Shown here: piece after piece, positions 1 through 12,473 of the stretch
Layout of the letters: each line of letters starts with the position of its first letter
How positions within the stretch are numbered: the stretch's first letter is position 1
Assembly: GCA_000310025.1 (NCBI GenBank)
Contig: FN649734.1
Location: 3,372,711-3,436,710 of the forward strand
From: Ectocarpus siliculosus
Taxonomy: Eukaryota; Sar; Phaeophyceae; Ectocarpales; Ectocarpaceae
Direction: 5' to 3'
DNA length: 64,000 bases
Position numbers and translations under genes: made by a program
The notes under the pieces: model-generated
Database searches by the model: none
Told to the model about the DNA's origin: nothing
What the model saw: the letters and a program-made list of their open reading frames with translations, nothing else

Positions 1-512
1 GGCAGCCGATTGATTGCAGCATTTGTATATTTTGTGTGTCCAGACCACAGCGTGCATGCAATGTTGGTAGCCTTCCTTCCCATCTGCCGCGGTATCAGCA
101 GCTATCTTCTGGAACATTGTGCCGGGAAGATACTCAACACGGAAATCCAACGATGACCCAACCGGACCTCCGCAACAGAGAGATCTTCGACGGTTCACAG
201 TGTAGCTATCCTTGCTCGTGTGGTGTCATCTTGTGTGTCAGGCTGTGCTTCGCATGTCCGCGAGCAAAAGAGGCGGTATATGATGAGGAAGGTTATGATT
301 GCTATGATGGTTTCCTCCTCGGGCCTTGTCTGCGGGCCGCACGCTTTCAAAATGTTGCAGCGGAGCAGAGGTGTCATCACTGTGAAGAGAGGAGATAACA
401 ATAAGATGCAGAGATGCCAGAGCATCATTATCATCTCGTCACTTGAAGTGGTCTGACGAGAGGACGGGTGTGCAGACGATATAGAAACATGCATGCACCC
501 CGGGTGTGGGTA

Positions 513-1940
513 CTACTGCTGCGGCCAGTGAGCTCCTTGAGCTGCGCGGGACGGGAACATCCTCTGGCACAGGGTCCCATATCGTGGCCTATTGAAGCGT
601 TTTGTTGCACGACTCACGTGATCCTCGGCAGAGCTCATGCCTTGGGACCGTTTAGCTTTATCGCAGGCACGGGCCAGGTTCTCCCGCAGATGTCGGCAAA
701 TCACGGCGAATATGTTGTCCCGATTTTGCCTATTCGACAGGAACTCTTGCCACTTCTCCGGCCGAGGGGTAGGGTCGTCGAACTTGAAGCCTACCTTCGG
801 CGAATCCCATAAAGGATCGGCGTTGGTCTTTGCCTTTTTTTTATTGTGCCGAGATACTTGTGTACAACGGCCGACTGAACTGCCGACGCCCCCTCGGTCG
901 CGACGATGCCGGGGGCAGCAGGCGTGGGCCCCGTGGTGGCTTCGTTTTTCGTACCCCTTGCGGCGTGAGCAAAAGCTTTGACCGGTGGCACTTTCCCCCT
1001 CTTCACTCACGACCTGCAAGCTTAAGCACCATGTCGTGTTCCTTTAAATCGAAGAGGTCGGGAGAACGGTACTCGGCAAGGTACCCGTCACGGCTCAGGA
1101 ACTCGGGGCTCTTCAGCAGCGCCATCCGCATGGCTGCTGTACGGAGGGCGAGCGCAGCACCCCCGGTGGAACACCGTTCGTTGAGCGCCCCGAAAGCAAG
1201 GGCGATCCAAACACAAGCACCCAGCCCGACGTTTGCGACGGGAACCCCCACCCGCCCACCATCGGATGTCGCGGCCCCTTCCAAACACCGACTGGCAAGT
1301 TCGTCGGTGTCCTCAGGAAGGTTGAAACATCCCGTATCCCCCTACATAATCATCGGGGGTGGTTTCGTGGCGGAAAAAAAACATGTCCAGGAGCACACGG
1401 CTGGCTGTGGTTTCTTGTTTTTCGACTGGCATTCCTACCTCACTACAGAAAAAAAATGCTGCAGAGAACAACCCCCCTTTCCGTTGCTGAGCACAACACG
1501 CTTCGTAAGGGCGTACAAGGGATTGCTTTTTTTGCCAATGGGAGGGGACGTGCTACGTCGGTTCCTGCTTTCGTGGTAATACATGAAGTATCGCGCCCTT
1601 GCCCATAAAAAACTGCATTCCAACATTATTTTCCCTGGCGGGGCTCACCTGTCGGATGGGGTTTATCTCGAATCCGGCAAAGGGATCGGGCAAACCGGCA
1701 GCCATAGAAACTAGGTGTCGGACCTCTGCCTCAGTCACGCCTTTTTCCCACGCGCGTTCACCACTTCTCTTCGCAAATAAATCATCGATGGCGTCTCTGA
1801 TCCTGGCCAACATCTCCGTGTTGCGTTTGTCCGCGGCCTTCTCGGATACGCCATCACCAGTGGACTTACGAGGACCTTCCACCGAACAGCCTTGTTTGGC
1901 GTTCTTCTTCCCACAATTTCTTCCCCTCCTGCGTCAGTGA
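513..1940 (-). CDS. Hypothetical multi-exon gene (partial model)
   Basis: Three minus-strand open segments look like consecutive exons. The first (about 1930 to 1652) is rich in charged helix-forming residues, with stretches such as EMLARIRDAIDDLFAKR, and ends at a good donor (CAG|GTGAGC). The second (about 1344 to 1009) begins after a TAG acceptor in the same phase (GGG GAT ACG) and reads GDTGCFNLPEDTDELASRC onwards, ending near 1010 at a GTCGTGAGTG donor. The third (from about 806 down) contains FDDPTPRPEKWQEFL and runs to a stop near 513. The first junction is exactly in phase; the second is compatible but its acceptor is poor. No family is recognised and neither the first exon nor the start codon is fixed. 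A competing 249-residue plus-strand reading at 830-1579 looks like low-complexity shadow. Existence is moderately supported; function is unknown. Confidence 0.4.
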
Positions 1941-4900
1941 CACACGGCGCACACGTTCAGTATACGCTTCAACACAATTGCTCCTGTGTTTGTTTTTGGT
2001 GCTCCGCTTGCCTGTTGGTGTGTGTTTTTTTCATGTCCAGTGCGCCCACTCTTTTTGTACACGGGTCGCTACGGCTGTGTCGTTCTTTGCAAAAAACAAG
2101 GAGGGTCGCATTAAAACATTACGACTGCAAATATACGTCCTGCTGCAACCAATTGATGAACGTGTACCACCTGAAGTACCTGGGTCCTACAGTAGCCCGG
2201 GAATGTGTCGTCACACGAGGAAACAAGCGTCCAAATTTCAATTTTTCAAACGGTTTGGGGGCCGAGTCAAAGGATCTTGTCGGCCGCGGTAGAAGGATCT
2301 TGTTGCTACACCACCACGCGGGAGTGGAGTGAGTACGATTGCCTTACAGCGCACGCAAACATACGATGACGCTGTGCTGGTAGAAGGCGCGAACAAGCGC
2401 GGGTGTGCTGCCGCGGCGTAACGGTTGCTGCTGCTGCTGCTGCTGCTGTTGACCATCCTCGTGTGCATACGAAATCTGCTGGTTTCCGCCTTGTTGTCCT
2501 CCTGCTTACTGCTGAAACTCCTCACTCTACAGCTCATATTGCGGCAGGGCAATGAACCGATGAAGGCTGCCTCCGTTGTGCTTCAGCTGGCTCTCCAGGC
2601 AGCCCTTTCTCTCTCTCCCTTGGAGCGAGATGCGGAGCAGACGAGCTCATCTCTACGGAAGATAACACCCTCCAAGCGAACTTCAGCGCTTTATACACCT
2701 CCAAAAAACGATTCGTCCCAGACTTAAGATGGTACAACGCTGTAGAGACTTGTCTAAGGGTTCGTTCAAGGGTTGGCCATATTTTGGATCGCCACTACAG
2801 CCGGAGTTGTTGACGAAGAACGGGCGGTCCCATAGGAATCGGAATCCGGCCGCTGTGGGGGCTCCGCGTGATCGACGCCTTGTCGTAAAAAAAAAAATCG
2901 TTTTTTGTGGGGACTGTGTCGGTACATACATTCAAAATTCGCCGACGCCACCGGGACAGATTTAACTTGGCGTCCGCCAATCAGCTGTCTCCATTTAACT
3001 TGGCGCCTACGGCATCTTGTCTATTTTCGAGTAATTTTGGCAATTACACCGCTTTTTCTTCTGCGCGCACCGCATTCGAACCAACCAGTTCAGAGACCGA
3101 CACACACCAGGCGGGAGCCTGGGCGCTGCAACTGACGCATACCAGACGCCAACAGCAGCAGAGACCACTCTGGTTTCTGTGTGCACGAAGTTTCGCAATG
3201 TCAATCCACACTGAGTGTCGATGACGAGTACGCAGCAGCACCGCTAGAAGAAGAGCTACAAACACGCACGCACGCATCACGCACACACACGCGAATATTT
3301 TATGTCGAGCTACTGCAGCGCAGCAGTAGTACCCACACCCAGGGATCCATGCATGCTTTTATATCATCTGCACGCCCGTCCTTTCGCCAGAACACTTCAA
3401 GTAACGTGATGATGATGCTCTGGTAGCTCCGCGTTGTTTATTTTCGCTCTCTTGACTCCATCTATCGGTAGGTAGGTTCTTTGTTGGAGTGAACACCACA
3501 CCCAAAGCAATCGCCACCAATCATCCATCCATCCCGACGCGTCGGTTTGTTGACAACCCGCATGGCAAAATATCTGCACGGCGATTCCTTTGCTGCCCCG
3601 GTGACGGCACCTCTGCTCTGGTGTCTCCTTTCCTTCATCGATTCATTGAGTGAGGTGCAACATTTTGAAAACGTTTGGCTCGCAGATGAATGAGTTCACC
3701 GTGTATTGGCGGCTAAAACCTCTGTCCCGCTACATTCAAAATTTGCCGATCTGTTCGGCGCATTTTTTTATCCACGTGATGGGCAACTCGTCAACTGCGC
3801 CACACGCACACCTACCTTCCCTCGCAGCCCTCCCTCTACCCTCCCCGCTATCCGCGAGAGCCTCTGCGTCCTGGCCTGCTGCTATTGGCTGCCGCGTGAC
3901 TGTTCCTCCTCCTGCTGCCTCGCCGGTCGTTGTTGTGTTTGTGGTGAGCCGCGTTGCTTGCAGTGTGGTCCCCATGGCATGCAGTTGGAGTGGATGGAGT
4001 GGCGATGACAGAGAGAAGCGTGCTACCCCCTGTTGTTGCCGTTGATGTTGCTTAACCCTTTGGGTCTAGCTTTTTTTCTTGCGGCAAGAAAGTACTCAAG
4101 TGAGCGCCAGTGCGGCACGTACGTGGAAAGCGACGACAAAGCGAGCCCGAGCGGCGAGCCTATCTTTCCCGCTTGGCACAGAGCGAGACGCCTGAACAGT
4201 TATTATTCAGACGCCGCACGTTGGTGCTACAGAACAAGTATGCCCACGGTGGAAAAGGGACCTCTCTCTAAAAAAGCACATATCGCGATGATCGCAGAAG
4301 ATTTTGGTCCGCGTGGGGACCAAGTGCATTTTTTGTTTTTACACTCATTTTTTTCTCGAGTGAGTGATCGATAAATTTGTGTTGTGGTATTTCACTTCCT
4401 CTCCCGTTACACACCGGTCCTGCCAACAGGCTAACTCTTTTTCGCTTCGGGGCCCCGCCGATCCATACTTGCCGCTTACAACTTTAAAGTTCAAAACGGT
4501 ATCCACGAAAATTCGGCCAGAATAGGGCGGGATTTCAAATGGAAAGGGTATTTAAGGGATAAGTAAGAAAAAATTGGTCTAGATGTATTGCTTGTTGAAT
4601 TTCCAAGCGATGAGTAAGGAAAAATCTAACTGGTCAAGTATACAGGCTCAAAAGTTCAACAAGCGCCGCTTTCGGGATCGATCCGTGTGGCTTGTGATAT
4701 ACGTGTCGCATCGGCGGGCGATGGGATGCGTGGCATTGTCACGAGCTGTACATGGAAACACAACATTAATCTGAGTGGTCTCCGTCGTTAGTCGAAAGTA
4801 ATGGCGGCGCTGGTTATCCTACTCGCCGACATCGGGATCCCGCTTTTTAGAGACCTTTTAGCACAGTGCTTCAACTGAAAAGCTGTCGAGACCGCGTGTT

Positions 4901-5222
4901 CTGTGCCAAGTGGGGAAGAGAGGCGCCTCGCTCGCGGTCGCTTGTTAGATACGTGTCGCATGGACTCTCACTGGATACGTATTCAATATCGTTAATTGAA
5001 AGTAGTGGTCTTTTCGTCTGTTTCACCGGACTCGGCAAACGAACAATATTGCAACTACCTAAGATCGATCGCCTTGTTTGGGTTTGCCAGGACGGAAGTT
5101 TCTCAAAATATTTATATTTTGTCGACGACCAATTAGGGGGGGGAAATTAGCAACACGAGACAATAAACTGTCTGTAATGAGGGAAGGCGGTTCGCAAAAT
5201 ATTCCAACTTTTTCAAATGTGA
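1941..5222. other. Non-coding DNA, no gene seen
   Basis: No reading frame here has codon usage, splice sites or motifs that support a gene. A short CTG run lies near 2426-2450 and a T-rich stretch near 4330. The motif TACGTGTCGCAT occurs at about 4700 and 4950 inside two weakly similar segments. Confidence 0.5.
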
Positions 5223-5301
5223 AGTGTGGGTTGGGGTCCACAACGTTTGCAAATCGGAGCAATAAACAGTCTTTCTCTATATAGGACCCCAACCCCACAC
5301 C
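5223..5301. repeat. Inverted repeat (16-bp arms)
   Basis: GTGTGGGTTGGGGTCC near 5225-5240 is matched by its reverse complement GGACCCCAACCCCACAC near 5284-5300. The ~43-base spacer contains an AATAAACAGTC stretch. A similar AATAAACTGTC lies just upstream near 5163. No coding function is seen; it could be the remnant of a small foldback element. Confidence 0.6.
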
Positions 5302-5526
5302 CATTAATCTGTCTGCATTTCAAAATAAGAGTCAAGTTGACACATTAGGGTAACCTGGGGATTATCGGTGTTCAGTAACAAATGAAAGGATAGGGTTCGG
5401 GTTCGAAAGCAAAGGAGTAGAAAATGGTAAGGGTGCATACCACAAGAAAGCCCCGCGGACACCCTGCAAAGAAAGGACGGCCGTGCGACCCAAGCTATGG
5501 CAATTACTTCACCAGAAACTAGTCCA

Positions 5527-5796
5527 GAGCTACCGTGCAAATCTTGTGGCTCCCCAATCATGGTTCGGTAGGGAATCGCAACCGTCCTGTAAGTGCTTTT
5601 CGGCCAAGCTTAATCCAACCCATGCTAGGGCAATGCCTCGGCAAGAAACCCAACAAGTCTTCAGCCGGCGGTTTCGAGCTTTCGCGCATGTCTTGCAGAC
5701 GTGTCGCCTTTTTAGTGCCGCAAATGCCCGGCTCGATTCCCCGGTTTGGGTCACGGTCTTGGAAGTGTTCGTGATGTTTGAATATCCGTGTGTGGA
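5527..5796 (+). repeat. 270-bp direct repeat, copy A
   Basis: Runs from GAGCTACCGTGCAAATCTTG to the AATATCCGTGTGTGGA end and matches 5850-6119 with scattered substitutions and small indels. Copy B has an insertion before CCGGCGGTTTCGAGC and lacks a short piece before AATATCC. Only ~53 bases separate the copies, so this is a local tandem duplication. Neither copy has a convincing protein reading. Confidence 0.9.
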
Positions 5797-5849
5797 ACTT
5801 TTATTCGCATAGCCCCGCCCTTGCCGACCCGGTCTCAAATGCTGATGTC

Positions 5850-6119
5850 GAGCTACAGTGCAAAATCTTGTGGCTCCCCAATCATGGTTCGGTAGGGAAT
5901 CGCCAACCATCCTGTAAGTGTTTTTCGGCCAGCTTAATCCAACCCATGCTAGGCAATGCCTTGGCCAGAAACCCAACAAGTAAGATAGTACCCTTCAACC
6001 GGCGGTTTCGAGCATTCGCGCATGTCTTGCAGACGTGTCGCCTTTTTAGTGCCGCGAATGCCTGGCTCGATTCCCCGGTTTGGGTCACGGTCTTGGAAGT
6101 GTGAATATCCGTGTGTGGA
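5850..6119 (+). repeat. 270-bp direct repeat, copy B
   Basis: Second copy of the 5527-5796 segment, offset by 323 bases. Shared blocks include TGGCTCCCCAATCATGGTTC and TGTCTTGCAGACGTGTCGCC. Open frames on both strands differ between the copies, which argues against coding constraint. Confidence 0.9.
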
Positions 6120-6220
6120 GAATGCAATCTACATGTAATCCAAGTGCGAGCGATCCGAAAATCGTAAGCTGGCCTGTCCAACGCAAATGCGGCGACGTGA
6201 TTAAAGAGTACACATGGGTA

Positions 6221-6480
6221 ATTGTGGCGCGCGCCGTATCCCCTCTCGGTCCTCCCTGTACATGTTTATGTGAAATCACACTTCACTCAAATGCTGTAGG
6301 TATGTATGTGCATGAATTACGATCGATCGTTTCTGTCGGTTTTGGCCTCGAGTGCCGTGTATGTGCGGGTAAAGTATTAGGCCCGGGTTGCTCCGCGCGA
6401 TGCCTCGAACATTGCGGTTTGTAACACCGTCCCACCACACATCACCCCGATGGTGCCGCTAGAGTACACATATATATGAG
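6221..6480 (+). repeat. Diverged repeat, copy 1
   Basis: A degenerate counterpart lies at 6911-7195. Both begin with a GGCGCGCGCC block followed by a C-rich stretch. Both then have a CGATC(G/C) segment, a CCCGGGTTGCTC block, a CCTCGAA block, ACACCGTCCCA(C/T)CACA and AGATGGTGCCGC-like ends in the same order. The similarity is old and patchy. Confidence 0.6.
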
Positions 6481-6910
6481 GACCCTCTTGCGTCCTCGCC
6501 CACCGGAAGTAGTTTCTTGGGTGTTGTGTGAAGATCGCCCTCCTTGTGTTCGTGTAGAATATCGGCGCGAGTGCTCCAATAGTCCAGTGGACAAGACACT
6601 GCAGTTTACTACTATGTATGAACAGGTGGGTACGAACGACGGCGTATGCAGCACTTTTTGCACGGTTCAGGTAACTCGGTCGGCGCTCGGCGCCGAGAGT
6701 GCACCACGGCGGAGTCTTATGGGGAAAGCGCGCCCCGCGCGCTCCGGAAAAAAGAGGCAAGCCGAACGGCGTCCGTGACGAACCGGACTACACCCGACAA
6801 ATAAATCGTCTCAAGTTTAGAGCAGGCCGAAACACCACGCTTCTCTGTGATGCGCCCAGATCTCATGATTCAGCGAAAGGCACATACCTCCATGTGCCGA
6901 AGCAAAGTGG

Positions 6911-7195
6911 TGCACATTTTGGCGCGCGCCCCGCCCCCCTCTCTGGTTTGACGTTGCTTGCTACGTGCATTGCATGTCCCCTTCCATATCCCTATTGCAC
7001 TCACTAATCCCATAGGCATAGGTACTTCAGTGAGGCGTACGATCGCCCGTGTCGGTTTCTATGCCCCTCCGTGTTCAAGATCAAGCCCCGGGTTGCTCTC
7101 AAGGCGCCTCGAAGATACACGCAGTAGTTGATAACAGAACACCGTCCCATCACAAATCACAACACCCAGATGGTGCCGCGAGAACACGAATTGAA
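6911..7195 (+). repeat. Diverged repeat, copy 2
   Basis: Counterpart of 6221-6480 with the same order of shared blocks (GGCGCGCGCC, CCCGGGTTGCTC, CGCCTCGAA, ACACCGTCCCATCACA, GATGGTGCCGC). It lies upstream of the secreted-protein gene at 7665. Nothing shows that it is regulatory. Confidence 0.55.
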
Positions 7196-7664
7196 TACGA
7201 GTGCTAGTTCTTTCTACGCACATGCACTTGTTTGTGGATGTTGTTCTGCGAGCATCGTCTCTCGCGTTCGTCTTTCTTAATCATTTTCATTCGTTTGGCT
7301 ATGTATGTATGTATGCTGTGCCCTGCGGGAGCCAGGCCGAGTGAATTTTTCGAGTGCCTGCTTTTTCAACCTCGCTTACTGTAGGACACATACACCAGCG
7401 TTCCCCGGGGAAAGCTTGTCGTTTCCTGCCCGTGGTCCTGGTCGATTACTTACGCTTGTCGCTTGCTACTCGAGACATTTATGGGGCAGAACGCAGGATC
7501 ATACCTTCGTCTCGGCCTCTTTCCGCGAGTGAACCTTCAGCTGCATGCATGTGCACTTTTTCGTTGCGTTCGCCTCCTCCTCTCCCCTCCCACCCACCCT
7601 GTCCCACACTTTTCTCTTCCTCTCCCTACCCGTGCCCGTCGTGGTCTACCGCACTACCTTAGCC

Positions 7665-8393
7665 ATGTTTTTCGTCGCTCCCGTGCTATTGGCCACACTA
7701 CTTTGTGTGGCTTCAGCCGTACAAGAATGGACTGTCTCGGGAGTGAATGCCGTTACCGGGCTCGACATGGATGGGTGCTACACCCTCATCGAGCTAAACG
7801 GGGACACCTCGTCGGAGGACGATCTGATGTATTTCTACACAAGGGATGGTGACCCTTCTTTTGGACCTGGTCCCGCCATACAGATTCGTAGGGTTGTTGA
7901 AGAAGAGAATTACTACGCCTCGGGGGAGGATTACACCCAAGAATGGGCTTTTATGACCATGATGGACGTGAATGTGTGCGGACAGCCATGGGAATCTTCG
8001 GGAGGCGTTCTGGTCTTTACAGACGATTTGCACATCACAGCCGAGGGCGACGAGACCGAACTCGATGTCACTTTGCGGTCCGAAAATTGGTACGTTTTCG
8101 ATGGCACAGACACGTACGATCGGATCACGAACGATATCGCTCTCCGTCGAGGCTGTTACGATGACGAAGGATCCACAGAGTATTCGTGGACTGACGATTC
8201 TGTGAGTTCGTACGACATTTCTGCGTTCAACGAAGTTATACCGGGCGTGAGCCTCGATATACAATCCGACGACACCGTCACTGGTTGTGAGACTTCGGAC
8301 TCTTCTGGTGGTACCAAGTTGTCTTTCGGTTCTCTTGGCATTGGTGCGATTGTTGTCCCTGTATTCACCTTTTGCCACATTTTGTTGGGGTGA
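7665..8393 (+). CDS. Small secreted protein, probably GPI-anchored
   Basis: A single-exon gene of 242 residues. I chose the ATG at 7665 because it puts a clean signal peptide at the N-terminus (MFFVAPVLLATLLCVASA). The frame is open a further 40 codons upstream, but that part is Pro/Ser-rich and gives no better start. The body is acidic (SSEDDLMYF, EEENYYASGEDY) with few Cys. The C-terminus is a Ser/Gly-rich stretch, then a hydrophobic segment ending in CHILLG right at the stop, the layout of a GPI-attachment signal. No domain is recognised. The protein is inferred to go to the cell surface or wall. The intact 242-codon frame with both targeting signals is the main evidence. The opposite strand is also open here and is taken as a shadow. 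Confidence 0.65.
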   Translation: MFFVAPVLLATLLCVASAVQEWTVSGVNAVTGLDMDGCYTLIELNGDTSSEDDLMYFYTRDGDPSFGPGPAIQIRRVVEEENYYASGEDYTQEWAFMTMMDVNVCGQPWESSGGVLVFTDDLHITAEGDETELDVTLRSENWYVFDGTDTYDRITNDIALRRGCYDDEGSTEYSWTDDSVSSYDISAFNEVIPGVSLDIQSDDTVTGCETSDSSGGTKLSFGSLGIGAIVVPVFTFCHILLG

Positions 8394-10220
8394 AAATATG
8401 GTTGTTTCTGTATTTCGTATCCGCCGGGATATATATGTCAGTTCTCTTGAAAGACGTATCATTATTCGTCCGTCCGTATTGTTTACACTATTGTAATAAG
8501 CTCGTACATTAGAGGATAAGGTGGGATTTGTTTTCAATATGACAGGCCCTCCAGCCCGTGATTCAAGATTTTTGTTAGATAAATTGTCCCGACGTTGTGC
8601 TATGAATCGAGACACGTGTGGTGGGCGGGGTTCACTCCTCGTATAATGTAGATCGCAACTGTTAGGACACCCAATTTTAGAGCGGGAGTCAACAAGGAAA
8701 ACAAGGGGTTACTCGGGAACAGGTTTTAAGACCGAAACGGTCGGGGGCGGTAATAATGCCAAATGACGGTATTTTGTAGGCGGTAGGCTGTTCCGTGTTT
8801 CTTGCCGGAACGACTTTGTTTCGCACCGCGGGAGCTAACCCTTCAGTATGGCGGGAACTTTGGGCGGGAATGCCGCATGGAAGTACTTCGTTTTGTGGGT
8901 AAGGGTGGTGTTCTGTTGCGTTTGTGGCCGTACCAAAAGATTGTTGGCGGAGGCGCTGACGCATATTTTCGGCGGCAGTAGCTTGGTTAATGGGATTTTT
9001 CGGCGGTACACGCCGACGACGTCGGGGGGGACAGTGAAACGAACAACCAATGATGGTTTACCGGTCGGTATCGCGCACCACGCAAGGAGGTAGCTTCACG
9101 GCCGTATTTTTATGGCGTAAACGCCACATGACCGACTTGTTGCAGCGTGGGCGCGCTTTCGTCCGTTGGTCCACTCAAATCATACGAAGGGGGACCCGAA
9201 CGTAGTTCAAGAACCGAAGGAGAAAAATGAGCAAATACATATTCCTGGAAAGGCAACAAGTGCACGTAGAACTCGAACCCCGTGTCATTCACACTTTTCT
9301 CGCAGCGTCGAAGACTCAAAGAGGCATCCCAGGGCTATGTTTTCGGCAATCATTTAATTGGTCTTCCGCACGAGTCTTTCGTGTACTATGTAGCAAATAG
9401 GTCAAAAACACGTGTGCCGTATGCATGATGCTCCGAAATATACATGCATGTCGCCCGTCCTCACAGCGGATGCCCACATCCTTTGATAAGAAAATTGTTG
9501 TGTCTCCGATCGAGATCACCGAAAAACTGCCGAAACTCATTCCGCGCGAAAGTCGACTCTATACAACTCAATCCTTCGTATAGACTATACCAATGTATCT
9601 AGGTGACACAGTAGAAATCCCTTGTTGTCTCGTCCTAAACGAACTAAAGAGGGAGCGCGTTCTGGTAAAATCACAGTCTACGTCGCGGTACGTAAAAAGT
9701 GCTGCTGAGCACCGGATTCCCTCATGAAAAAAACACACTTCTTTCCCGGAGGAAAACTCACGTCGTTCGCGCAGCGCATCAAACATCACGTGGTGTGTTG
9801 GTACACCACGTGCTCTGCTGCTGCCACTGCTGCTGCAATCGAACAATGAAAAAAAAATATCGTGCAAAGTGCACATCAAAACTGCTGTCCAAGAGAAAAA
9901 ACATCCAGACAGAAAAAAAGAAAGACAATCATGCACAAAACTGCGGTGCGCTTCCCTCACGGTGGAACCATTTCAGGCAGCCGAAGGAGTGTACCCGCCG
10001 GGGAGAAAAAAGGAAAGAAAAAAAAAAACGTCCCGACAACAACAACGGCTCGTAGAATGTACATCTTCTGCCAGAAGCCGATCTCCAGGACATAATTCAC
10101 GTGGCCTCGCGCTCAAGTTGGAAGACAAAGGGAGGAAGGCGCCAACCCAAGCAAGGCCGCAAGGCGCGCCGTGGCACACATACACATACCAGATCATAGC
10201 CTTTAGAAATATTACGTGTT
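8394..10220. other. Non-coding DNA, no gene seen
   Basis: Only short shadow frames. No splice-linked exons, tRNA-like folds or repeats stand out apart from A-rich runs near 9845-10030. Confidence 0.5.
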
Positions 10221-10290
10221 TGTGACCGCACCGAGACTGGCGTATTTCCATTCGTCAGCCGGGTAGCGCGATCAATGTTAACAATAAAAA
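10221..10290 (+). repeat. 70-bp dispersed repeat, copy 1
   Basis: Shares with 10611-10682 and 12474-12535 the order ACCGCACNGAGACTGGCGT, a TTTCATT(C/G)GTC block, and a final GTTAGCGCGGTCGATGCTAA-like block containing a TTAGC/GCTAA inverted pair. In this copy the last block is degenerate (GGGTAGCGCGATCAATGTTAA). Confidence 0.75.
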
Positions 10291-10610
10291 TACGTACACA
10301 CCCACACATCGTTTAAGAGAGCACACACCCCACTGACTGCCCGGCCCGGCGGGACCCCTCCCCTGGAGGGGGACGGGGCGCATTTCACACACGGGCAAGC
10401 TCGTCTATCTCTGTCATCTACGATTCCTCGTCTACGACTCCTCGTCTGTCAAGGCAGGGATTGGCCAATGGCCATGCAGGAAGGGGTATACACACACAAA
10501 CACTCTTTTCTTCTGTTGCTGCTGTTTCTGTCTTTGATCCGAAGGATAGTTTAGCCTCCCCCATGCTGCCCCCTCACGGGGTCCCAGTTGATGGCAGATA
10601 GAAGTGTTTT

Positions 10611-10682
10611 GTGTTTTCAACCGCACTAAGACTGACGTCATTTCATTCGTCAGCCGGTTAGCGCGGTCGATGCTAATAATAA
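10611..10682 (+). repeat. 70-bp dispersed repeat, copy 2
   Basis: The clearest copy. It carries ACCGCACTAAGACTGACGTC, then CATTCGTCAGCC, then GGTTAGCGCGGTCGATGCTA followed by ATAATAAA. The end can fold as TTAGC...GCTAA. Confidence 0.75.
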
Positions 10683-11279
10683 ATACACAAACACTCGACC
10701 AGCGGTGGATGCGTTTTTTTGGGAAAGAAGCAACAAAAAAGAAAGGGGAATTTGATGATGAGTGCACCTCTCCCTCATACGAAAGGCGAAACAAAACTAA
10801 GGGGCTAGCTCTCGTCCTCCGCCTTCCCTTCTTCGATGCTCCACGAAGCTCTTCATAACCCGTCCGTTTCTTACGGGTCCCATCGGATGATCTTCAAGAA
10901 CTGCGTCGAACAGCAGGATTAACGGACAGGCAACGACAGCGGTGTGGGATGAGCTGCGAGGCAAATGAAAAAATCGCGCTCACCCCATGTCGGCGGTAGT
11001 GGTGGCGGCAGCGAGGGTCGGGGTATCAGCGAGGGCTGGGGCGGGGACAAGCCAACGCCCAAGACCAACAACACTAACAAGGCAGTTTCGTGCTTCGCCC
11101 GTAGTCTTTTGTTCTCGCGTACATATAGCGCCCGTAAAATAAGAAGAAACATGTTGTCGGTTCGCACTCGATCGAAAGAAATGCTTGTCTGCGAAAGGCG
11201 AACACCTTCTATCGGTGGCTGCCAGACCCTCTCCCCCGCCGAACCAGCGGAAAAACTGAACGAAAGCCGCGAATATCGC

Positions 11280-11310
11280 GTCATCACTCCCGAATGCCAA
11301 ACCCACCTCT
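11280..11310 (-). repeat. Partial copy of EF-hand exon end and donor site
   Basis: Plus-strand ACTCCCGAATGCCAAACCCA followed by CCTCTTCGAA repeats ~29 bases at 11491-11520 with a few changes. That second site is the donor end of the EF-hand exon (GAG|GTGGGT on the minus strand). It may be a relic exon end or a mini-exon; I cannot tell which. Confidence 0.4.
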
Positions 11311-12473
11311 TCGAACGACCTGTAACCAGTTACTACGTTGACGCCGCCTCCGCCGAACCGGAGAAACGAAATAATAAACACGAATACCCCACCCGGGGAA
11401 TACATGCAACGGTCTCCCGGTGATAAAATCTCGAATAATGCTCGATCGACACAACACCGCTTGTCGATACGCCGCACAACTCCACGTCCCGCTCCCGAGT
11501 ACCAAACCCACCTCCTGGAAAGACACGCTGCCGACGGCGTTGAGGTCGAGCATCGTCATGATCTCCTCCACGGCGGACTCGTGCAGGAGGGGGTCCGCCC
11601 TGAGGAGCGCCGCCTTGAGCTCGGCGAGGCTCAGCGTGCCCGACTTGGCCGTCTCGGCCGAAGACCTGCCGCAGCTCCTACGCACGCGAGACACGCCGGG
11701 GGGAGGATAATATGCTGCTTGGAAAATCGTAAAGAAACACAGGTGTTAATGGCGCCCCCCGCTAACGGTATGAATTCATTGCTAGTTTGATCCTAGACCC
11801 TCATCTATGGATAGAGATAGTTTGAGTTGTGTCATTCTAAAAGCTCAATAAAAAAATGAGAGCCGCAACACACGGAGCCCCTGATGGTAGTGTGGCTTCA
11901 TGAGTGGCGAGTTGGGGTCTCCGATGCCTTGGGGTGAATTTGCTCTCGTCCGTGCATCTCAATATGATGACAGATGGCTAACTTATTGGAAGCACATCTA
12001 CGGATCGGCTGCCAGGGTGTTTTAACGTTCGGTCATCCGCCGAAACGTCACGAACAAGATGGATGGGGCCATGCCAAAGGGGGAAAAATAACCAACTGCA
12101 CAGCAAAGAAACAGGGGGAAAGACACACACCCGGGAGTGCCCCGTATATCAAAAGCCACCGTTAAAATAAATGTTACACGTTTCACGCTGTCAGTTGGTT
12201 TTCTCGCGGATGCTGAATCGCCCCTTATTGTTGCTGGGGATGCACACCCCCGGCGCTGGTCCTTTCGTGCGCCTCGTCTCAGTCATCCCCCAATCAAAAC
12301 CAGCCTTCCTCTTCACTTTCCACCGCCTTCGTCTCGCCGCCCCCGTAGTGAAGCAACCATTCCTTTCAACACGCAACACACATGAAAGAAAAACTACCCT
12401 CGGAATTTCACGTCTTGCCAACTCTTTCCTCCTAAAACATAGCCATCATGGCCTAAACAAACATTTTCCCGTT

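Noticed and set aside
830..1579. A 249-residue plus-strand open frame
   Set aside because: Composition is irregular, there is no domain or good start, and it overlaps the better-supported minus-strand exons with matching splice phases.
7794..8615. A 273-residue open frame antisense to the secreted-protein gene
   Set aside because: It mirrors the codon structure of the sense gene and has no signal or motif of its own.
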